DNA from: Ophioderma brevispina
Lineage: Eukaryota; Echinodermata; Ophiuroidea; Amphilepidida; Ophiodermatidae
DNA length: 64,000 nucleotides
Direction: 5' to 3'
Assembly (NCBI GenBank): GCA_023653785.1
Contig: JAMKCH010012393.1
Location: 1-64,000, forward strand
The translations under genes and the position numbers were made by a program. The notes beneath the pieces are model-generated. The model searched no databases. It was not told the DNA's origin and saw nothing but the letters and a program-made list of their open reading frames with translations. This document shows positions 34,286 to 45,035 of the stretch, piece after piece. Within the stretch, counting starts at the first letter, position 1. Every line of letters begins with the position of its first letter.

Positions 34286-35372
34286 TTCTCTAATTGGAAA
34301 TATAGCAATGTAGTGTCTTCTTTCTTATATTTCAAGGTTCTGAGAGGAAACTAAAACTATCTCTGGTAGGGTCGAGCGGAAATGACTTTTTTCTTCCGAT
34401 CCGATAAACTGAATTACATTTTTAATATCGGGCCATATCCAATTGATCGATATTGGTTGAGTGCTTTATATTGTAATAAAAAACGCAAATTGAATATACA
34501 TCTTTTAGTGCCGTGGGTGGTAAGTACAGTTGACATTAATAACTATTTTCCAAGCCAGTTAATCTGTAGTACATGGAAAACATTTAAACAAACAACACAC
34601 TGTTGCTGCTTACATTGATTACCAATTATTATTATACTTAACAAATCATGGAATATCAAAAAAAGGAAAAAGTTAAATAGCTGAAAGAAAATTGACAATA
34701 TCTATTACTTGTTTGTAGTTGGAGATTTCCATTGGATCAACCACCATTGCATTTAACCATGGTAAATAATGAGGTTGATTCAAAGGAAATGATAAAACTA
34801 CAAGACGTATAAGGTACTTAATTTTTTTTAACAGCTATTTGGCATTTCAAGAGTTGTTATTTTCATAGAATCTATGAAGTATTACTCTCCATTACATTAA
34901 TATACATCACATTTCCACATTCATTTGCAAAATTTGCAAAAATAAAAACACCGCAAAAATATCTTATTCAGTATACGAGCCTCATTTGCATTAATGAGGG
35001 AGAAAAACCTATTCACAAAATAAAGTTTGTGATCAAGCTAAATGAATGATTTATAATATTGATTCTTAAACAGCTGTGAAAATGTAAGCAATTTCATTGG
35101 TTGATGTCCGGGTTCAATTCAAATAATTGAACCCAGGTCGTACGCACTGCGTATTGAAGTTATTTTTAGGTTGAAGCGCTCGCGTCATACCGCGTTTTGC
35201 TACTTTCACGCGTGCCTGCCAACGTTGCGTCTCGTTGCGTATGATCGTTGCGTTCAGCGGGTTGTTCGATTGTTGTCACTGGGTGGTGACAGTCCTTTCT
35301 TGTTGTATTTAAGCCGTAAAGCATTGCGAAATTGGGTTAAAGATGACCTTAAATAATAAAGCTGTTTAAGAA

Positions 35373-35562
35373 TGAGAATAAAGGTATAATTTTGGGAACC
35401 GGTACTCTCTTTACGACGAATTGAACACGGTGACACCATTATTTTTGCGTGGAAGAACGAGGCCGGAGGCCGAGTTCTTCCACTTAAAATAATGGTATTG
35501 CCTTGGGTTCAATTCATCGTAAAGAGAGTACCGGTTCCCAAAATCATACCTTTATTCTCTAA
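35373..35562. repeat. GC-cored long palindrome, copy 2
   Basis: The arms pair almost without interruption: GAATAAAGGTAT, TTTGGGAACCGGTACTCTCT, TTACGACGAATTGAAC and GCGTGGAAGAAC versus their reverse complements. They meet at a GAGGCCGGAGGCCGAG core at about 35459-35474. It would form a hairpin of about 85 base pairs. Confidence 0.88.
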
Positions 35563-35637
35563 TTTTGAAATATAGCCAATTTTAGTGTCTTCTTTCTTAT
35601 ATTTCAATGTTCTGAGAGAAACTAAAACTATCTCTGG

Positions 35638-36398
35638 TAGGGTCGACCGAAATGACTTTTTTCTTCCGATCCGATAACTGATATTACATTTTTAATATCG
35701 GCCGATATCCAATCTGATTCGATATTTGTCGAGTGTTTATATTGTAATAAAAATCGCACTTGAATATACATCTTTCTATTGCCGTGGGATGGTAAGTACA
35801 GTTGACATTAATAACTATTTTCCAAGCAGTTAATCTGTAGTAAACATGGAAAACATTAAACAAATAACACAATGTTGCTGCTTACATTGATTACCAATAT
35901 TATTTATCTTCAACAATTCATGGAATATCAAAAAAGGAAAAAGTTAAATAGCTGGAAGAAAATTGACAATATCTCATACTTGTTTGTAGTTGGATAATTT
36001 CCTTGGATCAACCACCCATTGCATTAACCATGGGAAATAATGAGGTTGATTCAAAGAAATGATAAAACTACAAAGAAGTATAAGGTACTGTAATTTTTTT
36101 AACAGCTATTTGGCCTTTCTTTTTTTTAGCTGTATAGAGGTTATTCTTAAAAAAGTTAACATTTCACATGTTCTTTGGACATTCTGATTTTAGTATGTAT
36201 GCAATTAGGACATATTCTTCTTGCTGCATTTATAAAAAATATTAATTCTATGATTGGATTAAAAGAAACTAAAACATCAATTCAGCATAAAAGAGACATA
36301 CTACTGATGTTTTGGTTTTCACTCGGATATCGGTATTTTACCGATATGGGCAATATCGGCCCGATACGATATCCGATACAATTATCGGTTGAACCTTA
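35638..36398. mobile_element. Possible inverted-repeat element with ATCGG/CCGAT motifs
   Basis: The left end AGGGTCGACCGAAATGA resembles the right end read on the minus strand, AAGGTTCAACCGATAATT, with TTAA overlapping the right border. CCGATAT and ATATCGG motifs are dense near both ends. A left end alone recurs in unit 1 at about 34369. Confidence 0.4.
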
Positions 36399-37726
36399 AT
36401 CTCTGGAATCGAATCTTAAGTCCAATTGACATGGGAATTTCAGCAAAATGAACCCAGAAAAAGGAAGATAAACACTGACTTTTGATTAAATGACTCACGT
36501 TGCTTGATCGCATCACAAATGAAGATAACTAAACACAGTGCATGTTCTATACACTGTTTACACACGACATGTCACTTCTGTCGCAAAGAACAAGTTGTCA
36601 TCGGATGTAAAAAATGAGTTACATGCTCTCAAGAATATTAAAGTTTGAAATGAGACATTGCAATTTACAAATTCCTGTGCACTTCTTCAACTTTCTTACA
36701 TACTCATGGCCATTGAAATCTGATCAGGTATGATGCACTTAATTGTATTCACACTTTTAAACATTGAGCGTTCCGATTTTGATCCATACCATCGATTAAA
36801 ATTCTTTTACATAATGGAACCAAAGATACATTTGGTTCCAAATTTATGAATTTCCAAAAATGTATGCTGGCACATTTGTCCAAAATTTAATTCAAACTAC
36901 AATTTCTGTTCTTCACACAGAATATGTTGAAACAAGTACTGTATTATTAGCATTCTGATTTCAATAGTAATGAGTATCTCTTACAAAGTTATATAGCTAG
37001 CAGTGGTAGTGCCAAAAAATATAAATATTTCATGGGGAAAATTCTGATATTTGTGCAAAAATTGGTGCATCTTTGTCCCAAACTTGGGCCAAAGTAAGAA
37101 TTGCTGTGTATATTTTGGCCATGGGGTTGTCCCCAAGAGAAATAGAGCCAGTAATGGCCAGTCATATTAGCAATTTGTGTGATCTATTTTGATACACTAG
37201 CAATACCTGCTCATCCCATCTGACTCATTAAATCCATCCCAACTGCAAGCCAAATTCAACCATCTGTGTTTGAAGCTTGTGTGTGGCTGTCCACATAACA
37301 CTATATTAAACTGAAAAGCTCAGTTTGAGTCAGTCCTGATAAGTCCAATTTTGTGGCATTTCCTTGGATCCAATGGGAATAGCACCATGTTCTCTGCTGT
37401 AGTAAATACTGTCATGTGAGTGCTAAACCCAATGAGAAATACCTGCTGATTGGTCACACAGGAATTTATGTGATTTTTTGAGCCAATCAGCAACATGGTA
37501 AGAATGGTGGTATGCGGAGAAGGAAGGAAGGTGATGGGGGGGTAATGAAGTAGGGTAAAAGGTTGTGGTAGGGAGGGAGTGAAGAGAGGCGTTGGCTGCA
37601 AGAGGGCTAGAGCTTAAAATTTGTAAGCTGCATTTTTTCAACTTGTTATTGAAGTGAATATATGACATATTACCATCGAAATGCTGTGTGAAAAGGTTAT
37701 AGATAGTGCTCAAGTAATATGCTGGC
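36399..37726. other. Intergenic; no gene recognised
   Basis: The block GGATCCAATGGGAATAGC followed by TGTTCTCTG near 37367-37397 recurs in similar form near 40660-40690, so a diverged dispersed repeat is present. No protein family recognised. Confidence 0.4.
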
Positions 37727-38299
37727 TTCATCTTTTTGTCGTGCTGTCGCAGTGTCGCAAAACCCAAAAGTTGTCGTGTTGTCGCGCTACTTGCTGTGTT
37801 TTTGTCGCCGCGACAAAAAGTGCTGTCGCATGTCGCTGCGACAGTGCAGAGTGTCGCGAGTATTTCATAATTTTTTTTTCGTGGTTTTTTGGCGGCAGAC
37901 AGTTCAACATCATGGCGCCATTTGTTTTCGTTGGAATAGTCTCACCCAAATCCCAAAATGAATCATTTTATCGATGTCCCTCCTTCGCTGCAGAGGAGTT
38001 TAACAAAATAATATGTAAATACTTCGTGCATTTTCATTATTGGTCAGTTTTTATTACGCATCGGATGGTGTCTCAGAAATTGAGTTTCAAGTACAACTCT
38101 TCGTTGTCTGTCTCCGGGAGGGCGCACGACAAACTTACTCGATTTAATAATCGGCTGTCGCAGCTTGTCGCAGCATGGTCGCAGCTTGTCGCGGCGACAT
38201 GGCAAATTTTATGGTCACGTGTTAACTACGCTTGCGCTGTTGCGCAAATTACTTGTCATGCGACACTGCGACAGCACAACGACAAGCTAGTATGAAACC
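37727..38299. mobile_element. GTCGC-rich inverted-repeat element (about 570 bp)
   Basis: TTGTCGTGCTGTCGCAGTGTC near the left end is inverted near 38262-38288. The hexamer TGTCGC (or its complement) is repeated more than ten times inside. The 204-codon frame across it (37681-38295) follows from this repetition and shows no family motif. Non-autonomous. Confidence 0.65.
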
Positions 38300-38746
38300 C
38301 ACATAAGTGTTCAACATGACAAGTCTTATTGCTCTTGGATGAGGCTAAAAAGAGTATGTCCAGGGATATAAAATAAACGGGATCAGGAACACTCGATCAA
38401 GAGAAGGATCCTCTACACACTGATCTGCATGAAATCTGTAGCTTATAGTTCGTCAGTCGTCCATGGCACTATTACGCTACGCCATTCCCCATTCCCCGGT
38501 GTATGTCATGAAAACGTTGATTCTTAAATAATTATGTAGCCTTATCGACAATGGTGGCGCTAAATCACATCGATATCGAAATTTCTATGGGCAGTTTGTA
38601 CACAGTGTCACCCTCCTGGTATTCTAAGGTCATGGACACGGCTGAGAGACATTCTTAATTTCTTACATTTTCGTACCCTCAACAGTACCCTTATCATTCG
38701 CAACATACAGATTTTTAAAAGTGAACATCGGGAAAAGTGTTAAATT
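38300..38746. other. Intergenic; no gene recognised
   Basis: No feature seen. Confidence 0.3.
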
Positions 38747-38951
38747 TCACAAGGATAAATATACCCAACTGACAGGGCCATCTCCTGTTTTCAGTGGTAT
38801 CAAGATGCTGGAGTTGTATTTTTTGACCCCGTTAATGACGTCAATTACCAAGTTGTAAACAAATCGCATATCTTGAACATGCACAGTGCCGTGCATAACA
38901 GCAGGACCAATCGTACATCGACACGACAATGACTTCATGACGATGAAAAAA
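38747..38951 (-). CDS. Possible terminal coding exon of an unrecognised protein
   Basis: On the minus strand an AG acceptor (plus-strand 38952-38953) is followed by an open frame of about 67 codons ending in TGA. The peptide looks globular, with H-V-Q-D-M-R-F-V-Y-N-L-V-I-D-V-I and L-K-T-G-D-G-P-V-S-W blocks and no low complexity. I do not recognise the family and found no upstream exon. It could be a chance frame. Confidence 0.25.
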
Positions 38952-40049
38952 CTGTGATCTATAGCTATTATATTTAATCTTAACCAATTATTAAATCAAT
39001 TCAAATTTTCGAAAATTTACTGTGTGAAATCTGGGCGACGACGTCTGGTCCTTGTTAAGCGGACGAACAAAACCCCCTCCAGGTATCTCTCCTTGTCGGT
39101 TTTCTTTCTTGTCTGGGAAAAAAAAAAACCCCTAATGAAAAATAAAACAAATTTCTGTTCTGATTCTCCTTGTCCGGGTACGGTCCGCCGCTGGTGCAGA
39201 CGTCGACAATACAGCCATATTATCCTTAATTTTCGTAATTATTGGAATTATTAGCGTATTTTAGGCACCAAATCAAGAAAAATGCCATATGAATACAACA
39301 CGTACGACGCATTATATACCGAGAGAAGTCAACTGTGTACAATGCACAGAAAATGGGCTCACACGCACGTCCATTCCACGATGAATTATCATACGCGTAT
39401 CGCGTATTTGTTACTCGGAAATCCCTCTTCCGGGTAATCGCTGCCAGCGCGATATTCACTTCGTTTTGGAATTTCCTTTGAACGCTTGTCCAAAACCATG
39501 ATATTATGGCCCAATTTTATCAAATATATTGGGTTCCTCATTACTACTGCTTTATTATATGCATATTTTTATCATTGATACCAATACAATACTATGAATG
39601 AAACCATTTTTGGTGGGTATTTAAGTAATATTTAAAGCAGGTCCAGGGACCTTTAAAAGCTTGCCAGCAATACAATCCAATGTAGAATGCATTTTTTCTC
39701 ATAATTATTTCAATTATTTTCTTAACAAATTCAGGCAAAATAGCATAAACATCTTAAAATTTGTTGAAAACTTCTCTTTTTGTTTACATAGAATGAAATA
39801 TTTTCACTAATTATAAGTGTCTTCTTCATTTCTTCAAATTTTGTCGATGTTTTTGAAACCATTTTGAAAGGAAAAAGCAACTTGCTTATTTTTTTCTAGA
39901 TATAAATACAGTTCGCAAAAATATTTGCACGCTACAACAGCAATAAAATGGTACTTTTTTTAACCCATTCTTTGGCAACTAGTCCAAAAACCATCTCAAA
40001 AGTCATTAACTTTGGAACTGAACATTTGACAAAAATTTCCTGGATACTT
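38952..40049. other. Intergenic; no gene recognised
   Basis: Contains a short palindrome near 39628-39655 (TTTAAAGCAGGTCC with GGACCTTTAAA). Otherwise AT-rich without recognised features. Confidence 0.35.
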
Positions 40050-40475
40050 TATTATCATCATCAGCTATGTCAGTCCACTGCATACGACGCCATCACGTTT
40101 TCCATGCTGGTTACGGCCTACCCTTCCAAGCTGCCCTAGTGCAGGATGTGGACTCTGGTACCTAGAGTAATGAATGCAGGTAACAGACCCGGATTCCCCT
40201 ACTCTTATCGATGATGTCTGCAATCCCTATGCACGCAAAGGACCGCAAGCTTTACATGACTCCCGAACCACAAGAAGCCTGCGCATTCTATGCATGGGTG
40301 GGAGCAAGGAGAAATTCCATAATCACAACTAATGCATTTCCACCAACTTAATCGGCACTATTTGAGTTTGACCAAGAAACCCCGACTCTCCCGGCTCAAA
40401 CTAGGGCTGCTTGATTGATCTATGCCCTGCCTACGTTCAGTGCCCTGAGACCACTCGGCCACCTCGCCCCCTCTA
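40050..40475 (-). mobile_element. tRNA-derived SINE, minus strand
   Basis: Read on the minus strand from 40475: GGCGAGGTGGCCGAGTGGTC holds box A (TGGCCGAGTGG, plus-strand 40451-40461). About 55 bases further is a box B-like GTTTGAGCCGGG (40387-40398). The head resembles tRNA-Ser/Leu. A unique body continues to about 40050. This is the expected layout of a pol III-driven SINE. Whether its body belongs to a named superfamily was not determined. Confidence 0.6.
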
Positions 40476-41520
40476 TATATTATACAAACATATCAACTTA
40501 TGACATAGAGCATCTTTTGTAGAAATACCATCCTCTCACACACCTTAACATGTTCTTCAGTACTTCTCAAGTCCAAAGTCTGTTACTGGCTGCCAATAGA
40601 TTTTCTTCTTGTTTTGGATTTCAGAGTTCTAACAACATCAGTATTTATGTGCCGTGTCTTAGGATCCAATGGAAAGGCGGTGTGTTCTCTGTTTGTAGTA
40701 CCAATAATTGTTCTTTAGGGGCTACTCTGGTGGCTTCCTCCTCAGCTGCTGGTAAGGAATCACCTGGAGCTGTTATAAACAAACAAGGAAATTATCACTC
40801 TCCGGGGGGATCAGTCTTCATAGACAAGGGGGTATCCAATCCGTGGTCCAAAGATCCCCTTAAAAAGGGTAGTTTTTCAGGATCAGGCATGTTACGTACT
40901 AACGTGAAAAGGTCTAAAAAAATCACCCAAAATCAAGAAAAAAAGGTATATTTTTAAATGAGGACTTTTCGCATTTAGGGTCTATATTCATTTCTGCTAA
41001 AAAAACTTGTAAAAGTGTTTCGGAAGTCTGTATTTGCCTCCAAACCTGTGCTTCAACCCTAAATTTCAAAAAAAAAAAAAAAAAAAAAAACGAACCATTC
41101 ACATAATTTTTTAGTACAGGCAACACCCTATTGTATTGGTTTGAGATTGAGAAAATGACAACTCCTTTAGTGATTGGCCTGATTATGGGTCGCAAAACCA
41201 AAATAGGTTCTATATCACTTAACCCATCGAAACGGAAATGTTTTGAGCAAATTAAAACTCATATTTCTTTAAATGTCAGTCCATTCTAGGTTTTAATTTC
41301 TTAACAAATAACTGGGGACATAATTTGGGTGCATAAACTTGATTTCGGCAATTTCAGCAGGGAAAATGCCCGATTTATCCCGCTTTTGCGCTGCAAATGG
41401 CGGAAGTAAGTGCCGTGAAAATAACGTTCTCCTAATGCGAATTCTCCCGATCCTTTAGACCCATAGAAATTTTCTAAATAACTACAAAACTAAATCTTCA
41501 AGGTTAGGTAATCAAAATTT
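40476..41520. other. Intergenic; no gene recognised
   Basis: A 135-codon frame at 40550-40957 has no recognised domain. A poly-A run lies at about 41070-41090. Confidence 0.35.
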
Positions 41521-41721
41521 GCGGCTAGCTTATACTTGTTTAGGGGCGCAAAATCCATCAAGTACTTGTTTAGGGTAGCTACATTTAATTGCGCTGCTGA
41601 TACGTTTAGGGGTGAAAATTAAACTTTAAAATACGGATTTAGGGGTGCATTGTTGGTGATTGCGTTGGGACACGGATGATCCCCCTTGTCATTGAGAAGT
41701 GGCCCCCCCCGGGAATATCAC
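41521..41721 (-). mobile_element. Fragment related to the 418-bp nested element
   Basis: Ends at GGCCCCCCCCGGG, and on the minus strand starts CCCGGGGGGGGCCACTT. Inside, CACCCCTAAA and TACCCTAAACAAGTA motifs repeat, as in 13825-14242. The other terminus was not found. Confidence 0.55.
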
Positions 41722-42185
41722 TAAACACTTCACATGGAAAATTTTTTGGTTTGACTACTCAAGTCTCATACTTGTACATCAATAGGAGCATGTTTTTTAT
41801 TTATTTACAAAATTGAGTTTTCGTAAATTGACAAATAGAAATTCACTCAAAACATTCTCAAATAATTTATTTGTACTGAATTTGCATTTTTATTCACAAC
41901 AATATCTTAAACCATATTAGGATAATTTGAATAAATAATAATTCACCTCAACACCAAATACACCTAATTCAGAGAAATTTATTTGTAAAACAACATTCGG
42001 CAGCTATTAAAAACACACAAGAAAGCACCCATTTTCTCAAATGCTGCCTTGTCCTCTTGAAGGATTAAGTCAAATTAAAGTTAAAAATATCCATTCCTTA
42101 CTCTATTCTTCGTTTCAATATTTTCCGACTTTTACAGGAACATGGAAATCCCTGTGCTTGCAAAAACTTCTTGCCTGCCATGAGC
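41722..42185. other. Intergenic; no gene recognised
   Basis: AT-rich spacer. Confidence 0.3.
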
Positions 42186-42415
42186 ACAATCTTACAACTT
42201 GAACTCACATGACCTTTGACTTTGGTAGGTTACCTTTGAACCTCATCAACAAATGAGGAATACCATATTTTTTGCGCACCTACTGACCAAGTATGGTTCC
42301 AATTGAACTTCAGCTTTTCAAATGAGGTAAGTTTCCTACATTTTCAGCTTATCTTATACAACTTGACCTCATATGACCTTTGACTTGGTATGTGACCTTT
42401 GACCTCATCAACAAA
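42186..42415 (+). repeat. Imperfect tandem repeat containing TGACCTTTGACCT
   Basis: Two diverged units of about 155 bases share ACTTGA(A)CTCACATGACCTTTG-like starts and CCTCATCAACAAATG. The second contains TGACCTTTGACCT at 42393-42405, the complement of a DR1 hormone-response element. Another TGACCTTTGACC lies at about 63622. Confidence 0.6.
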
Positions 42416-43049
42416 TGGCGGGATCCCATGTTTGAACCTGTGAACCTACGTCCGGTTCCGGAAAGTGTGAGTCTGTGTCCATACTGCGTAAAGATATCTA
42501 AAATTATAACTGCACGAGAGATTGACGTTATCAGTCCTTCATAGCGTATGTTATTGCAAATGAAACTAAATCTCAAATAATTCTCCGGAAAACGAAGGGG
42601 TTCTAGGAGATTTTTGCATCAGATGGTCCGTTACTATGTTTTGTTTTGAATAGTAATCGTAATTGGGTCTGAACCCTATAACCTCAGCGAGAAAATTGAA
42701 CTTTTTGCGGGTACTTCGGTGCTCGCAAAACGGAAAAGTGAACATGCATCTACGGGCCGCATCCCTTTTTCCCACAATGGCCTTTCGGTATTATTCCAAG
42801 TCGTGAGAATGTTCCAACGCTGGCGCAACTTTTTTTTTTTTTTTCAATTTTCTAAAACAGATATACATCTTACCGGACCGCCGTACCTGTGACCCACGTT
42901 TGGTTTAAAATCCATCAAAGTACGTTAATATTACAGGCAAATGTTCCCCTTCAACACAACAGCAACAACAATGGACACACAACAACAGACATCAACAACA
43001 ACAGACATCAACACAGTGGGACAGTGATGCCTATGTTTCTTCCTGCCTT
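42416..43049. other. Intergenic; no gene recognised
   Basis: A 69-codon minus-strand frame at 42566-42775 has no recognised domain. A CAACAACA/CATCAACA simple repeat lies at about 42955-43015. Confidence 0.35.
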
Positions 43050-43355
43050 TAGGGCGGCAACATATAAGTGAGGATAAATCTGAGAATTATTTTTTCTAAA
43101 CTGAAAAATTGACAGAAAATGAAGAAAACAAGCATGCTCTAAGTTAAGAATCTCCTATCAAATTATGTGTTGCAGTAAATGTCTGTACATACAGTAAGGA
43201 ACTAAAACATCAGATTTTATCCTTACTGGACTGCTTTGGAGTGTTATGCCTAGCAGGGTTGTTAGTATACTTATACTGTTATAAACAACGCAAAAATCAG
43301 ATTTTTATATGATTTTTTTTATATGTTCCAATTTAGTAAATCACTAATAGTGGCC
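43050..43355. mobile_element. TTAA-type miniature element, family 1, copy 3 (5' truncated)
   Basis: The right end AAATCACTAATAGTGGCC is followed by TTAA (43356-43359). The interior resembles 19146-19483, for example AATCAGATTTTTATATG. No matching left end was found. Confidence 0.6.
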
Positions 43356-43812
43356 TTAAAGAAGAGGGATCTACAAATAACTAAAACAAATATTTTGTAT
43401 TTTCTGTTTTTTTTCCTATATTACTTTATCCAAGATTAAAGACACAACTTGGTTCTTAGACACTGTTCCCGATGCATAACATGACTGAATACACAACTGA
43501 TTATCATCTGTTTTATGAAAATACCGATCATATATACGGAAAGGAAATTGTACTACTTACCCCATCTCCTAATATTTCTTCTTGTCACTGTATATGCCCA
43601 CATTACAAGCAGTCAGGTCACTGTATTTCTTTCTTCCTGTCTCTCTTAGTAACCTGCACTGGTTAGAAAATTAAAAAAAGTATTTGAGATTTGGAGACAA
43701 ACTATGACCGTGGGGTTGCAAATGATAACTGGTGGAGCAGAAGTAGAGACATAAAAATTTTAACACAAATATATCTACCTTGCACCAAATTTGAGTTCTC
43801 ATTCAGAATATG

Positions 43813-44147
43813 ACTAAAGGTGCTTGTTCTGATTTTTATTTATGGTTTCTCTTCTTGATTATGAGAGCCCTTGTCAATGCATACACCACTCCCAAAAGTA
43901 ATCGTGGGAAAACAACTTGCGGTTTTCTTCAAAACACATCGTAGAAGCGACAATGCTATTACAATGCCCATTCATTACTCTGCTATTGTCGATGGTTAAC
44001 CATTAAAATGGCAGTTTTTTGTCTCTGTCTTGAAAACATGGATTAGAAGGTTGAAAGTGCAAGACGACATGAGAAAAATACCGCCTTTCGTCTGAATCAA
44101 AATTGATGCTACTTCTGGGAGGAGTCCCAAAGATGCTTGGAACAACA
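43813..44147. mobile_element. TTAA-type miniature element, family 3, degraded copy
   Basis: Begins AAAGGTGCTTGTTCTGATTT and shares GGTTAACCATTAAAA, GAGAAAAATAC and GTCCCAAAGATG in order with 49855-50193. The right end is corrupted, so no TTAA pair is visible here. Confidence 0.65.
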
Positions 44148-44925
44148 AGCCTCTAATAGCTATCACATGTAATCTTGACTTCATCTTCTACATCTGGTGA
44201 AGCAAGACAATGGCGGCCAAGCGTCATTCAATTTAGAACACTCAGCAACTATTCAAAGGAATTGCAAAGCAGCAATACAGAGTGCAAAAAACCCAAAATA
44301 CAATTTGGGTCGGTCCTTGGTGTTCCATGACCCCCTTACAACCTCGTCCTCATCCATTATAAAAAAACAAATTTGAAAAAACGACGTCTAAAATTGGGAT
44401 TTCTTGGCCGCCCTCCCCTTTGCAATTACAAAACTGAAGTGAGCCCTCTATGGTCCCTACAGAGCTTCTGCAGGGGGGGTAAGACACGATCTGCTCGATT
44501 TGTGCATTGGGGATTTCCAACAGTACTTTTGGGAACTGGCTACGGTGCATTTACATGGCAGCCTCATCCCAGTGACATTAAAATCTCTCTTAAAAACCTT
44601 TGTTCAACAGATCTTAGTAATATCATGATAATTAAGAAAAAATTATGGCTTCAAATCCGTCGGGGAGTGGAATTAAACCCCGCTGCAAAATAGTGTAATT
44701 TCAATAACGGTCATTTAGATTTAAATATTCGTGAAACCAGGCCTAGTCCTTTAGTCAATTCCGTGTGTACCCGTTTTCGATCTGCGTAAGAGCGCCCTCT
44801 ACCTACCTACCGTTAAGTCTTTGAAAAGCCTAGCACCCGGAAGTTGATGCAGTTTGTTAATTGCTGTTGCTTTGCTGTGATTCTACCATGATTGCTTAGT
44901 ATAAGCGTCACACCATAAAGGAACT
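44148..44925. other. Intergenic; no gene recognised
   Basis: A 106-codon frame at 44373-44693 shows no family motif. Confidence 0.3.
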
Positions 44926-45035
44926 GCCAAATCGTGTACCACAAATTTTTCAATGGCAATGAATTTGGTCATAAAGACGAGGTTAGAACGAGTTTGGGGT
45001 TATTCCGTATTGAAAAGTGTGGTACACGATTTGGC
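44926..45035. repeat. 110-bp hairpin with perfect 18-base ends
   Basis: GCCAAATCGTGTACCACA (44926-44943) is perfectly inverted at 45018-45035. After a bulge, pairing continues with TTTTTCAAT/ATTGAAAA. No flanking duplication is visible. It could be a tiny miniature element or a precursor-like transcribed hairpin. Confidence 0.7.

Larger units (their letters stand above)
33583..36115 (+). repeat. Tandem duplication of a 1.26-kb unit
   Basis: Unit 1 is about 33583-34844 and unit 2 about 34845-36115, directly adjacent. Shared landmarks in order: TTTTCATAGAATCTATGAAG, GGGTTCAATTCAAA, a GCGCTCGCGTCATA block, the GTGGAAGAAC palindrome, AGGGTCGA, TTGCTGCTTACATTGATTACC and AACAGCTATTTGGC. Differences are mainly one-base indels, with few substitutions. 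Neither unit has a protein-coding frame. Confidence 0.92.

Noticed and set aside
37681..38295. 204-codon frame
   Set aside because: Produced by repeated GTCGC units within an inverted-repeat element; cysteine-rich by repetition only.
40550..40957. 135-codon frame as a gene
   Set aside because: No recognised domain, no splice or promoter context, and part of it matches a dispersed repeat near 37365.
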